Notes under the pieces: generated by a model | Databases searched by the model: none | The model's input: the letters and a program-made list of their open reading frames with translations, nothing else | Told to the model about the DNA's origin: nothing | Made by a program: the position numbers and the translations under genes | Source of the DNA: an uncultured Bacilli bacterium | Lineage (GTDB): Bacteria; Bacillota_I; Bacilli_A; RF39; UBA660 | Direction of reading: 5' to 3' | Length of the DNA: 9,821 nucleotides | Assembly (NCBI GenBank): GCA_947629115.1 | Contig: CANRCL010000037.1 | Span: forward strand, 1-9,821 | Shown: positions 1 through 6,888 of the stretch, piece by piece | Layout: every line of letters starts with the position of its first letter | Position numbering within the stretch: position 1 is the first letter of the stretch

Positions 1-167
1 CTTACTTCTGATGTTACCAATTCAAAATCTTCTTTTAATTTTTTTACTGGAACTTTAATTATTTCACTAATTATATTAAGTATATATTCTTTACTTGCTT
101 TGGAACCACTAGTAAATATTTTCTTAACTACTTCATCCTTTAATAAGACTTTTTCTTTAGTAAGCAC
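1..167 (-). CDS. Probable Rpn-family PD-(D/E)XK nuclease/transposase-like protein, N-terminal fragment
   Basis: Only the first 55 codons are inside the window; the gene runs off the left edge. The start is a GTG at 165-167, supported by a perfect AGGAGG at 173-178 with 5-nt spacing. The reading frame is open to the edge and contains KDEVVKKIFTSG followed by SKEYILNIISEI and LKEDFELVTSEV. This pattern resembles, from memory, the N-terminal region of the Rpn (recombination-promoting nuclease) or PD-(D/E)XK nuclease family transposase proteins common in gut Bacillota. The catalytic D...ExK motif would lie beyond the window, so activity cannot be judged. It lies downstream of the efp terminator and so is probably transcribed separately. 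The family call is an inference from a short segment; that a gene starts here is much more certain. Confidence 0.6.
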   Translation of the reverse strand, partial: MLTKEKVLLKDEVVKKIFTSGSKASKEYILNIISEIIKVPVKKLKEDFELVTSEV

Positions 168-228
168 GTTTTCCTCCTTTCACTTATATATTTAACCTTT
201 TTTTCTTTCATTTCCTTTTTTTTAAAAC

Positions 229-255
229 AAAAAAATAGTCATTTTAACTATTTTT
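229..255 (-). terminator. Rho-independent terminator after efp
   Basis: Read on the minus strand, a perfect 9-bp stem (AAAAATAGT / ACTATTTTT) with a 7-nt loop runs into a T run. It starts 41 nt after the efp stop codon. The stem is nearly symmetric, but no plus-strand gene points into it, so it most likely ends the rpmG-efp transcript. Confidence 0.7.
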
Positions 256-295
256 ATCAATATTTATTAGTTTATCCATTAAAAAAGAAGAACCA

Positions 296-856
296 TTAGG
301 CTCTTCCAGCATATTTTCCATCACTTGTAGAAATTAAGATTTTTTCTCCCTCATTAATAAATAAAGGAACTTTAACTACTTTACCGGTTTCTATTTTAGC
401 GTCTTTTTGAGCATTAGTTGCTGTATTACCTTTAACTGCTGGTACTGTTTCAACAACTTCAAATTCAATTTTTTCTGGTAAAGTTATACCAATAATTTCG
501 CCTTCATAAAAATCAATTGAAATATCAATACCTTCTTTAATAAATTCAGCATCACTACCAAGAATACTTTTAGGTACTTCAATTTGTTCATAAGTTTCAT
601 TATTCATAAATACTAAATTATCTCCATTAGCATATAAATATTGAACTTTAGTTTTATCTATATGGGCTCTAGTTATTTTAATATTAGTATTAAAAGTTTG
701 TTCAACAATTGAACCAGTTCTTAAATTTTTTAGTTTAATACGAACAAAAGCAGGACCTTTACCTGGCTTTACATGTTGAAATTCTTGAATCAAACATAAA
801 TTACCATCAATAATAACAGTCATTCCATTTTTAATATCATTAATATTAATATTCAT
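296..856 (-). CDS. efp: Translation elongation factor P
   Basis: EF-P binds between the P and E sites of the ribosome and rescues ribosomes stalled on polyproline stretches. The 186-residue length is typical. The N-terminal KOW-like domain contains the loop PGKGPAF with Lys33 at its tip. This matches the position that is post-translationally modified in many bacteria (Lys34 in E. coli, Lys32 in Bacillus subtilis). The two OB-fold domains follow, and the C-terminus has the family signature PLFINEGEKI...GKYAGR. The start is fixed by AGGAGG at 864-869, 7 nt upstream. The gene begins 17 nt after rpmG with only its ribosome binding site between them, so the two are co-transcribed. No modification enzyme is visible in the window. 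Identification is secure. Confidence 0.97.
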   Translation of the reverse strand: MNININDIKNGMTVIIDGNLCLIQEFQHVKPGKGPAFVRIKLKNLRTGSIVEQTFNTNIKITRAHIDKTKVQYLYANGDNLVFMNNETYEQIEVPKSILGSDAEFIKEGIDISIDFYEGEIIGITLPEKIEFEVVETVPAVKGNTATNAQKDAKIETGKVVKVPLFINEGEKILISTSDGKYAGRA

Positions 857-873
857 TAGTTTACCTCCTTATT

Positions 874-1038
874 TTATTTCTTTTCTTTTGCTACAACGTT
901 TTTACGACATTTAGGACAATATTTTTTGATTTCTAAACGTTCAGGATTATTTTTTTTGTTTTTACTTGTTGGACGTAATTCGGCACCACATTCTGTGCAT
1001 CTTAAAGTTACATAATTACGATTTTCATTTTTAGCCAT
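874..1038 (-). CDS. rpmG: 50S ribosomal protein L33 (bL33), zinc-ribbon form
   Basis: This 54-residue gene begins [14 protein letters not shown]. It encodes a small basic protein with two CxxC pairs, CTEC (residues 14-17) and CPKC (41-44). These form the zinc ribbon of the C+ type of bL33, a component of the large ribosomal subunit. The spacing of the pairs, the NYVTLRC start and the [10 protein letters not shown] segment are all characteristic of bL33. An AGGAGG ribosome binding site lies just upstream of the ATG (about 1046-1051). The gene sits between the PBP gene and efp on the same strand and appears to be the first gene of an rpmG-efp unit driven by the promoter at 1069-1096. Because it keeps all four cysteines, it belongs to the zinc-dependent paralogue class. 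Confidence 0.95.
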   Translation of the reverse strand: MAKNENRNYVTLRCTECGAELRPTSKNKKNNPERLEIKKYCPKCRKNVVAKEKK

Positions 1039-1068
1039 ATAAAATCCTCCTCACTTAATTACCACCTT

Positions 1069-1096
1069 ATTATATCAAACTTTTATCTTTTTTCAA
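1069..1096 (-). promoter_or_regulatory. Sigma-A-type promoter for rpmG-efp
   Basis: On the minus strand, TTGAAA (1091-1096), a 16-nt spacer and a perfect TATAAT (1069-1074) are preceded by an extended -10 TGA. The -35 overlaps the last codons of the PBP gene. Transcription would start about 25 nt before the rpmG ribosome binding site. It lets the two translation genes be expressed independently of the PBP. Confidence 0.7.
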
Positions 1097-3020
1097 ATAG
1101 AAAGTTTGTAATACCAGAAGAAATATATCTTGTGATGTATACTTTACTATAATTATATTCTCTTTGAACATAAATATTAGGTGCTAAAACAACTAAACTA
1201 TATTCGGGATTATCATAAGGAGCAAAGCCAACAAAGGCAATAGAAGTCGTTTTTGTATCCATAACTCCATCATTATTAGTATCAATAAAAGTTTCACTTG
1301 TTCCCGTTTTACCAGCCGGATTATAAGTGCTTTTAATATAGTTTCTTGCTGTACCACTCGTAGTAGCCAAATGCATTGCTTCTTTTAACCTGCTTAAATA
1401 TTTACTATCTAAACTTACTTTACTAACCAAATCATAATTATTTTGATAAATTATTTCATTATTATTTTTAACTTTAGCCATTAAACTAGGCTTTCTTTTT
1501 TCGCCCATATTAGCAACAGTACTAACATATTGAAATAATTCTACTGGAGTATAAGTATCATATTGGCCTATACTTAAATTAAGAAGTAAATCGCTTTGAT
1601 TTAAAGAACCAATTATACCCGTTTTTTCATTTGGTAAATCAATACCTGTTTTGGCTCCTAAACCATATTCTCTAAAAGTACTTCTAAATTTTTCAAAATC
1701 ATTTTTAGTAGTATTAAGATGCATATTATATTTATAATCATTACCTGTGAGACCAATGGCTATTTTAAATTGATAATAATTACTACTTTTAGCAATGGCT
1801 GTTAAATCATTAATTTTTCCTAAACTTTTATAACTACATTTAATAGGTACTTGATATAATTTAATACAACTATCAATAACACTACTTCCAATATCTATAA
1901 CTCCATATTTATAACCAGTACTAATCGTGGCCATTTTAACAACTGAACCAACGGTATAAGAAGTATTAATTAAATTAGTATTAACATTTTTAAATATTTT
2001 TTTATTTTTATCCATTAATTTTTGTCCACTTAAAGCAATTATTTCTCCAGTTTTAGGATTACCAACAATACTATAAACTTCACTAAAATATTCTGTATTA
2101 CTTCTTTTTTTAATATTTAAAATATTTTCTCTAATAATACTTTCTAATTTTAATTGAACATCTATATCAATTGATAAAACTAAATCATAACCATTTCGCC
2201 CCTCTTTAATTAATTTTAAATTGTTATTTTCATCGACTTCATATAAATCTTTTTCGCCTTTTAAATAATCTTCATAATAATTTTCTAAATAAGATAAACC
2301 AACTATATCTGAAAGATTATAACCTTTTTGTAAATATTCTTCTTTTTTATCGGCCGGAATACTTCCAATAGTTCCAAAAATATCTTTTAAAGTATTTCCA
2401 TAATTATAAACTCTTTCCCAAGTCAGTTCTACATTTACACCTTTAATATTACTATCTATTATTTCACTAAATTGCGTATCACTAATATTACTAGCAATTT
2501 TCTTTTTATCATAAGAATATCCTTTATTCATTAAATCATAAATAGTGGCTACTTCTTTTTCTAAATCACTTAAATTATTTAGCATTTCTTTAGTTATTCT
2601 ATCATTTTTTAAATTCTTTAAATCTTGACTTGAAAGTTTACGCATTTCATATAAATCCCATTCTTCTTTTGTTATTAAATCATCCCCATTATTATGTGTA
2701 ATTAAATAATAATTTTTTAAACTATTAGAATTTATATCTACTTGTAAAATATTGGCTAAATCTTTGGCTATTTCTAACTCTTCTTTAATAGTAATACCTT
2801 TATCTTTACGATAAAAAACCGTTTTAATTCCTTTATTATCTACTAAAACTTTCCCATTACAGTCTAAAATTCGGCCTCTTGGAGCACTACTACCATAAAC
2901 ATAATTATTAGTTTTTTTAATAAGTAAATCTTGATAGTATTCCCCTTTAACTATATTTAAAAATAATATTCTTCCTAAAATAATAGTAAATATTCCTATT
3001 AAGATTAAATACTTCTTCAT
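1083..3020 (-). CDS. Class B penicillin-binding protein (peptidoglycan transpeptidase)
   Basis: A 645-residue monofunctional D,D-transpeptidase that cross-links peptidoglycan at the outer face of the membrane. A single N-terminal membrane segment (about residues 4-24) is followed by PRGRILDCNGKVL (47-59), the RGxIxDxxG motif of the class B dimerisation domain. The catalytic domain has all three penicillin-binding motifs: SVVK (Ser359, Lys362), SSN (412-414) and KTG (571-573). GQYDTYTPVELFQ (486-498) and AFVGFAPYDNPEY (595-607) match conserved transpeptidase segments. No PASTA domain is present, so it cannot be assigned confidently to FtsI/Pbp2B or to PBP2/MrdA. Its neighbour is translational rather than a division cluster. 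The ribosome binding site is weak (GGTGG). A cell-wall enzyme argues against a wall-less mollicute. The family is certain; the subfamily is not. Confidence 0.93.
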   Translation of the reverse strand: MKKYLILIGIFTIILGRILFLNIVKGEYYQDLLIKKTNNYVYGSSAPRGRILDCNGKVLVDNKGIKTVFYRKDKGITIKEELEIAKDLANILQVDINSNSLKNYYLITHNNGDDLITKEEWDLYEMRKLSSQDLKNLKNDRITKEMLNNLSDLEKEVATIYDLMNKGYSYDKKKIASNISDTQFSEIIDSNIKGVNVELTWERVYNYGNTLKDIFGTIGSIPADKKEEYLQKGYNLSDIVGLSYLENYYEDYLKGEKDLYEVDENNNLKLIKEGRNGYDLVLSIDIDVQLKLESIIRENILNIKKRSNTEYFSEVYSIVGNPKTGEIIALSGQKLMDKNKKIFKNVNTNLINTSYTVGSVVKMATISTGYKYGVIDIGSSVIDSCIKLYQVPIKCSYKSLGKINDLTAIAKSSNYYQFKIAIGLTGNDYKYNMHLNTTKNDFEKFRSTFREYGLGAKTGIDLPNEKTGIIGSLNQSDLLLNLSIGQYDTYTPVELFQYVSTVANMGEKRKPSLMAKVKNNNEIIYQNNYDLVSKVSLDSKYLSRLKEAMHLATTSGTARNYIKSTYNPAGKTGTSETFIDTNNDGVMDTKTTSIAFVGFAPYDNPEYSLVVLAPNIYVQREYNYSKVYITRYISSGITNFLFEKR

Positions 3021-3103
3021 AATTCCACCATTATTAGTATGGTTTTATAAAATATTAGTATTCATTTTATTTAATTTTACATAAAATATATTAGGTGGTA
3101 AAG

Positions 3104-3364
3104 ATGTACAATTTAATTGAAAGATATATGAATAGAATAACAAAAGAAGATATCAATAATTTTGCTTTAAGTAAAAACATAACTTTATCCGAAAGTGAAC
3201 TAGATTTTACCTATGACTTTGCTAAAAAAAACTATCAAAATATTTTAGCAAATCCCACTCTTTTTAACATCAATCGTTATAAAAGTCACTACACAGAAGA
3301 AAACTTTAACAAAATTGTTAAAGTTTATAATGAATACTTTCAAAAATACGCAAATTATTTATAA
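3104..3364 (+). CDS. DUF2624/YqfT-like small protein
   Basis: An 86-residue soluble protein and the only plus-strand gene here. Its function is unknown. The order of features, an N-terminal segment IERYMNRITKEDINNFA, a middle region ITLSESELDFTYDFAKKN, and a C-terminal helix FNKIVKVYNEYFQKY, recalls the DUF2624 family, whose Bacillus subtilis member yqfT lies next to the endonuclease IV gene (yqfS/nfo). The adjacency to nfo here supports that assignment. The ATG at 3104 is preferred over the GTG at 3095 because AGGTGG (3093-3098) sits 5 nt before the ATG and overlaps the GTG. The gene converges on nfo and the two coding regions overlap by 10 bp. It diverges from the PBP gene across 83 bp. Homology is inferred from memory and context. 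Confidence 0.7.
   Translation: MYNLIERYMNRITKEDINNFALSKNITLSESELDFTYDFAKKNYQNILANPTLFNINRYKSHYTEENFNKIVKVYNEYFQKYANYL
3301..3326 (-). terminator. Possible nfo terminator embedded in the convergent gene
   Basis: A perfect 10-bp inverted repeat (AAACTTTAAC / GTTAAAGTTT) with a 6-nt loop starts about 29 nt beyond the nfo stop codon. Read on the minus strand the stem is followed by TCTTCT after its own TTT, a modest T-rich tail. It lies entirely within the coding sequence of the small plus-strand gene. The stem is certain; the terminator role is inferred from position. Confidence 0.45.
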
Positions 3365-4257
3365 AAAGAACGAATATCTGCAATTAAATTGGGATTAAAA
3401 ATTCCCTCTCTTAACATTTTAATCTCAAATTTATAAGGTGGATAAACTAGTTCTTTTTCAGTATCTTCTTTGTTAATATATGGTGTTTCTAATATTTTAG
3501 GAACATCTTTTAATTGAGGATTATTTAAAATATTTAAAATAGTTGGAAAACCTAGAGTACCTAAACCTATATTAGCATGACGGTCTTTATGAGAACCAAG
3601 AGGATTTTTACTATCATTTAAGTGAACACATTTTATTTTATCAAGGCCGATAATAGTATTAAATTCTTCTAAAAATTTATCAAAATTTTGCATATCATAA
3701 CCCGCATCATTTAAATGACAAGTATCTAGGCAAACGCCAATGTTTTTACTTTCTACACCATCTAAAATAGTTTTAATTTCTTCTAAAGTACAACCACATT
3801 CGCTTCCCTTACCAGCCATAGTTTCTAAAATAATCATACATTTAGCGTCATCTTTTACGATGTAGTTTAAAGCCTCAATTATGTTAGCAATGCCCTCTTC
3901 TTTAGTATGTTTTACAGCACTTCCCGGATGAAGAACAATATATTTAATTCCTAACATTTCACATCTTTCAATTTCTTTCTTTAAAAAACTTATTGAAAAA
4001 TTCCAAGCTTCTTCTTTTTCTTTATTGGCTAAATTAATAATATAAGGAGCATGACATATAACATTGTCCATACTTATATTATTTTCTTTCATTAATTGTA
4101 AGGCTTCATCTAAATATTCCTTTTTTATTGAACTCCGAAATGTATTTTGAGGTGCTCCAGTATATAACATAAAAGCATTAGCATTATAACTTAATGCTTC
4201 TTTTAAAGAACCTAAAATTTGGTCATTTCCAAAATGAACATGACTACCTAATATCAT
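3355..4257 (-). CDS. nfo: Endonuclease IV (AP endonuclease)
   Basis: A 300-residue AP endonuclease that cuts DNA 5' of abasic sites in base-excision repair and cleans blocked 3' ends. It is a TIM-barrel enzyme with three zinc ions. All nine ligands known from the E. coli protein can be placed: His69 (ICHAPY), His110 (VLHPGS), Glu145 (ILETMAG), Asp178 and His181 (CLDTCHLNDAG), His212 (CVHLNDS), Asp225 and His227 (HKDRHANIG), and Glu257 (ILETPY). Length and register fit the family closely, so the enzyme is probably active. The Shine-Dalgarno is weak (GAAG). A promoter at 4278-4306 lies directly upstream and overlaps the terminator of the pilin gene. The 3' end overlaps the convergent yqfT-like gene by 10 bp. 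Identification is secure. Confidence 0.97.
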   Translation of the reverse strand: MILGSHVHFGNDQILGSLKEALSYNANAFMLYTGAPQNTFRSSIKKEYLDEALQLMKENNISMDNVICHAPYIINLANKEKEEAWNFSISFLKKEIERCEMLGIKYIVLHPGSAVKHTKEEGIANIIEALNYIVKDDAKCMIILETMAGKGSECGCTLEEIKTILDGVESKNIGVCLDTCHLNDAGYDMQNFDKFLEEFNTIIGLDKIKCVHLNDSKNPLGSHKDRHANIGLGTLGFPTILNILNNPQLKDVPKILETPYINKEDTEKELVYPPYKFEIKMLREGIFNPNLIADIRSFYK

Positions 4258-4277
4258 TTTACTTCACATCCAATTTT

Positions 4278-4306
4278 ATTATAAAAAAAAATGAACTAAA
4301 TGTCCA
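4278..4306 (-). promoter_or_regulatory. Sigma-A-type promoter for nfo
   Basis: On the minus strand, TGGACA (4301-4306), a 17-nt spacer and a perfect TATAAT (4278-4283) lie just upstream of nfo. The -35 is inside the stem of the terminator for the preceding pilin gene, and the T tract forms part of the spacer, so one short stretch of DNA appears to end one transcript and begin the next. Confidence 0.6.
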
Positions 4307-4311
4307 TTCTT
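4282..4311 (-). terminator. Rho-independent terminator after the small prepilin gene
   Basis: Minus-strand sequence forms a stem of about 9 bp, including G-U pairs (AGAATGGAC / GTTCATTTT), closed by a 5-nt ATTTA loop and followed by a run of Ts. It begins 6 nt after the stop codon of the gene at 4318-4857. It overlaps the nfo promoter. Confidence 0.65.
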
Positions 4312-4317
4312 ATTTTT

Positions 4318-4857
4318 TTAATTTACAGCGCTACAATCAAATTTTGTATTTTCAGGAATAGTAGTACTATCTTTAACATCAGCACTATCTACTTCGCTTT
4401 CTTCTACATCTACATAATAAGCGGTGTTTCGCATAACAATATGATAAGTATAGTTATTAGAACCTGTTATTGGTTTTACAACAACATATCCTTCATAATC
4501 GCCACCTTTATTATTTGCTTTAATGGCTTTTGGACTTTTATCCCACCAACTTAAATCAACTAATTTTTTTAAAGAGAAACAATAGCCACCAGTAATTTGT
4601 TTATAATTTGCTTCATCACCTGTTGGTAAATTTGCATCCCCATGACGATGTGTACCAATTGCAATCATTGTCATTTCATTTGATGCTGCCTCTACTGCTG
4701 CAGTTGCTTCTACGGCAAATGCACTTTCTCTTGCTTTATTCATATATGGTAGAATTGTTGACATTGCTAATAACATAACAATTGCTAATACCACAATAAC
4801 GGCCAATAATTCAATAAGAGTAAAACCTTTATTATTCTTGAACGTTTTCAAAAACAT
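4318..4857 (-). CDS. Type IV pilin-like prepilin (major-pilin-like)
   Basis: A 179-residue prepilin. The class III leader ends KG|FTLIELLAV: prepilin peptidase would cut after Gly11, leaving Phe12 as the methylated N-terminus and Glu16 as the conserved Glu5 that guides filament assembly. The hydrophobic helix covers about residues 12-37. Cys93 (GGYCFSL) and Cys175 (KFDCSAVN) could form the C-terminal disulfide loop typical of type IV pilins. A near-consensus promoter and a terminator bracket the gene, so it is expressed on its own, as expected for an abundant structural subunit. The start needs care: GAGGTG lies only 1 nt before the ATG, but 7 nt before an in-frame TTG at 4849-4851, which is the more likely true start and shortens the leader by two residues. 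No pilus motor, platform or peptidase genes are visible. Confidence 0.88.
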   Translation of the reverse strand: MFLKTFKNNKGFTLIELLAVIVVLAIVMLLAMSTILPYMNKARESAFAVEATAAVEAASNEMTMIAIGTHRHGDANLPTGDEANYKQITGGYCFSLKKLVDLSWWDKSPKAIKANNKGGDYEGYVVVKPITGSNNYTYHIVMRNTAYYVDVEESEVDSADVKDSTTIPENTKFDCSAVN

Positions 4858-4879
4858 CCACCTCTATCCTTATAAAATA

Positions 4880-4908
4880 ATCTTACAATAATTATTATTC
4901 GTTGTCAA
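4880..4908 (-). promoter_or_regulatory. Strong sigma-A-type promoter for the small prepilin gene
   Basis: On the minus strand, a perfect TTGACA (4903-4908), a 17-nt spacer and TAAGAT (4880-4885, one mismatch to consensus) lie in the 89-bp gap between the two prepilin genes. The predicted start is a few bases before the GAGGTG ribosome binding site at 4858-4865. Consensus strength suggests high expression of this pilin relative to its upstream neighbour. Confidence 0.75.
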
Positions 4909-4946
4909 TTAAAAAGGCATGCATTTTACAAAAAAATTTTTTCCTT

Positions 4947-5927
4947 TTAGCCAATATGATTTATTACCAAACTATCATAACTACCAATATTGCCAACTTT
5001 ATCTTTAACACATACTAAATAAGTCCCATTTTTATTAACAGTCCATACATTATTTGATTTATAACTGGCATCCGGAATATTATTACAAGTTTGTCCCGTT
5101 GTTTTTATTCCTAAATAATAAGTAGCTATACCTGATCCTTTTCCATCACTTGCCACAATGGTTACATTCTTATTAGGTGTATTTATAAAACGATTAGCAA
5201 TAGTAAATTCATTTGGATAAATAACCGGGTTTTCATTATCAATTTTTAAATCAACTGAAGCACTATACCTTTTAACATTATCACTATTATAAAAAGTTAA
5301 TTGAAAAGTATATTTAGTTGTTAAAATTCCATTAATATTATCTAATACAATATTAGCCTTATTTTCAATTGAAGCCCCACTACTACTTGTCCATATACAT
5401 TTATTATTCGAATTTTCACAATTTATATCAACATCATTACTTGATGGATTAAGACTTATACCACTTCCTCTTACCCAACCATCAGCATTTGAAGGAGCAT
5501 AAGCCCCGATTAAATCTATATTAATACTTGCCGTTTGTTGATTTAATTTATTCTTATCGCAAGTTCCATTAACATCATAATCCATTCCATCAATAAATTT
5601 TGCTTCGTAATAATTACCCTTTTTTTCCATTTCAATTAAATAACAATTTAGTCTTTTATTGGTAACTGGGTCATTTATAGTTCCATCTTCTTCATCACTA
5701 TCTAAATAGCCAGCCTCAACAAGGTCATTAGCAAATATTATTGTTTCTCCAGTATCAAAAGCATATTTAGCGGCGGCGACTTCAATATTACTAATCATAT
5801 TCCGTCTTTGACTTTCTCTAATTGTTTTTACTACATTGTTAATACTAGGAACCGCAATCGCAAATATTAAAGCCAATATTACTATCGTAGCAATTAATTC
5901 AATTAAAGTAAAACCTCTCTTATTCAT
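4947..5927 (-). CDS. Large type IV pilin-like protein with C-terminal Ig-like region
   Basis: A 326-residue prepilin. The leader is very short, MNKRG|FTLIELIATI, with cleavage expected after Gly5 and Glu10 as the conserved Glu5 of the mature protein. The membrane/assembly helix spans about residues 6-30. A helical stretch and a pilin-type region run to about residue 130. The remaining region is beta-rich, cysteine-containing and reads as one or more Ig-like modules, ending with DGKGSGIATYYLG...GTYLVCVKDKVGNIGS, a module type seen at the ends of surface proteins in gut Bacillota. The size and extra domains suggest a minor or tip-located pilin or a displayed adhesin-like pseudopilin rather than the main subunit; that is inference. 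The ribosome binding site is AGGTGA with 4-nt spacing. The next gene on the strand is a second prepilin with its own promoter. Confidence 0.85.
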   Translation of the reverse strand: MNKRGFTLIELIATIVILALIFAIAVPSINNVVKTIRESQRRNMISNIEVAAAKYAFDTGETIIFANDLVEAGYLDSDEEDGTINDPVTNKRLNCYLIEMEKKGNYYEAKFIDGMDYDVNGTCDKNKLNQQTASINIDLIGAYAPSNADGWVRGSGISLNPSSNDVDINCENSNNKCIWTSSSGASIENKANIVLDNINGILTTKYTFQLTFYNSDNVKRYSASVDLKIDNENPVIYPNEFTIANRFINTPNKNVTIVASDGKGSGIATYYLGIKTTGQTCNNIPDASYKSNNVWTVNKNGTYLVCVKDKVGNIGSYDSLVINHIG

Positions 5928-5943
5928 ACTGTCACCTATAATA

Positions 5944-5972
5944 ATTTTAACTTATTTAAAGATTTATTACAA
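5944..5972 (-). promoter_or_regulatory. Possible promoter for the large prepilin gene
   Basis: On the minus strand, TTGTAA (5967-5972), a 17-nt spacer and TAAAAT (5944-5949) lie in the 52-bp gap after the ZIP gene. Spacing is ideal and each hexamer is 4-5 of 6 to consensus, but the predicted start would fall almost at the ribosome binding site (5932-5937), giving an unusually short leader. Read-through from the ZIP gene is an alternative. Confidence 0.35.
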
Positions 5973-5979
5973 GAAGAGA

Positions 5980-6780
5980 TTAACCAAATGCCACATCTAA
6001 CATCATCATAATAACAAAACCTAAAATAGTAAATAAACTCATTAAATTTTTATGTTTATTTTTTTGACTTTCAGGAATAAGTTCACTAATCGCTACATAA
6101 ATCATGGCTCCGGCTGCAAATGCTAAAAAGAATGGTAAAATATTTTTAACAAAAATAACTAAAAAACAACCAATCAAACCAGCAATAGGTTCAACTATGC
6201 CACTTAAAGTACCTAAAATAAATGATTTAGTTCGGCTTATATTTTCTCTTCTTAAAGGAAGACTAACTGAAGAACCTTCCGGAAAATTTTGAATACCTAC
6301 TCCAACTGCTAACATTACTGCTGCTGTTAAAGTCGCTTCTGGTGCCCCACTAGCAATTGAACCAAAAGCAACTCCTATCGCAAGACCTTCCGGTATATTA
6401 TGTAAAGTAATTGAAAACATTAACATTGCTGTTCTTTTAATTCCTTTTACTTTAGAATTTCCTTTTTTACTTAATATAATATCAAAAATATAATCACAAA
6501 TTATTAAAATAACTCCACCACTTAAAAATCCTAAAGAAACTACTAGCCAAGAATTCATTCCTAAAGCATCAGCCCCATTAATCGCGGGATTTAATAATGA
6601 CCAAAAAGATGCTGAAATCATTACACCCGCTGAGGAACCTAACATAGCATCTAATATAGTTCCATTTACTTTTTTAAAAAAGAAAACTAATGCCGCTCCT
6701 AAAGCCGTTATGCCCCAAGTCATTAAAGTTGCTAATAAAACTTGAATGTAAACTGATGAATTAATATAAAAACTTACCAT
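5980..6780 (-). CDS. ZIP-family divalent metal transporter
   Basis: A 266-residue membrane protein that moves zinc and possibly iron, manganese or other divalent metals into the cytoplasm. About eight hydrophobic segments are visible. The family's metal-site motifs are intact: LHNIPEG (residues 126-132) in TM4 and QNFPEG (164-169) in TM5, with ISELIPE (231-237) in a later segment. TWGITALGAALVFFF at the N-terminus matches the bacterial GufA/ZupT-type branch and supports the chosen ATG, although there is no ribosome binding site at normal distance. The closest, AGGGTG, is 10 nt upstream and lies in the 3' arm of a hairpin (6791-6812). The loop between TM3 and TM4 is short and lacks the histidine cluster of many eukaryotic ZIPs. 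Substrate cannot be decided from sequence alone. Confidence 0.92.
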   Translation of the reverse strand: MVSFYINSSVYIQVLLATLMTWGITALGAALVFFFKKVNGTILDAMLGSSAGVMISASFWSLLNPAINGADALGMNSWLVVSLGFLSGGVILIICDYIFDIILSKKGNSKVKGIKRTAMLMFSITLHNIPEGLAIGVAFGSIASGAPEATLTAAVMLAVGVGIQNFPEGSSVSLPLRRENISRTKSFILGTLSGIVEPIAGLIGCFLVIFVKNILPFFLAFAAGAMIYVAISELIPESQKNKHKNLMSLFTILGFVIMMMLDVAFG

Positions 6781-6790
6781 AAAAAATAAA

Positions 6791-6812
6791 CACCCTATTA
6801 TAATATAGAGTG
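6791..6812 (-). promoter_or_regulatory. Leader hairpin burying the ZIP gene's Shine-Dalgarno
   Basis: Minus-strand CACTCTAT and ATAGGGTG form an 8-bp stem (one G-T pair) around a 6-nt ATTATA loop, followed by TTTATTTTTT and then the ZIP start codon. The only Shine-Dalgarno candidate (AGGGTG) is inside the 3' arm. The shape also looks like an intrinsic terminator. A perfect TATAAT (6797-6802 on the minus strand) overlaps it without a convincing -35, so an operator role is also possible. Confidence 0.45.
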
Positions 6813-6829
6813 TAAATTATTATTTAGTG

Positions 6830-6878
6830 TAGGCAATAATCTAATTTATAAAATTTTCTTAACTATTCAAATTGCCTA
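6830..6878. repeat. Widely spaced inverted repeat upstream of the ZIP gene
   Basis: TAGGCAAT at 6830-6837 and its exact complement ATTGCCTA at 6871-6878 are separated by 33 nt of AT-only-like sequence, between the terminator of the surface-protein gene and the ZIP leader. These are among the few GC-containing blocks in the gap. They could be paired regulator half-sites for metal control or the base of a long hairpin. Function is not established. Confidence 0.4.
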
Positions 6879-6888
6879 TTTTATTTTT

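Noticed and set aside
3095..3103. GTG start for the YqfT-like gene
   Set aside because: It lies within the AGGTGG ribosome binding site that serves the ATG at 3104.
4300..4554. 84-codon open frame on the plus strand
   Set aside because: It lies opposite the prepilin gene, has no ribosome binding site, and its hydrophobic make-up mirrors the antisense of the pilin sequence.
6104..6292. 62-codon open frame on the plus strand
   Set aside because: It is fully inside the ZIP transporter gene on the other strand, with no start signal and no recognisable domain.
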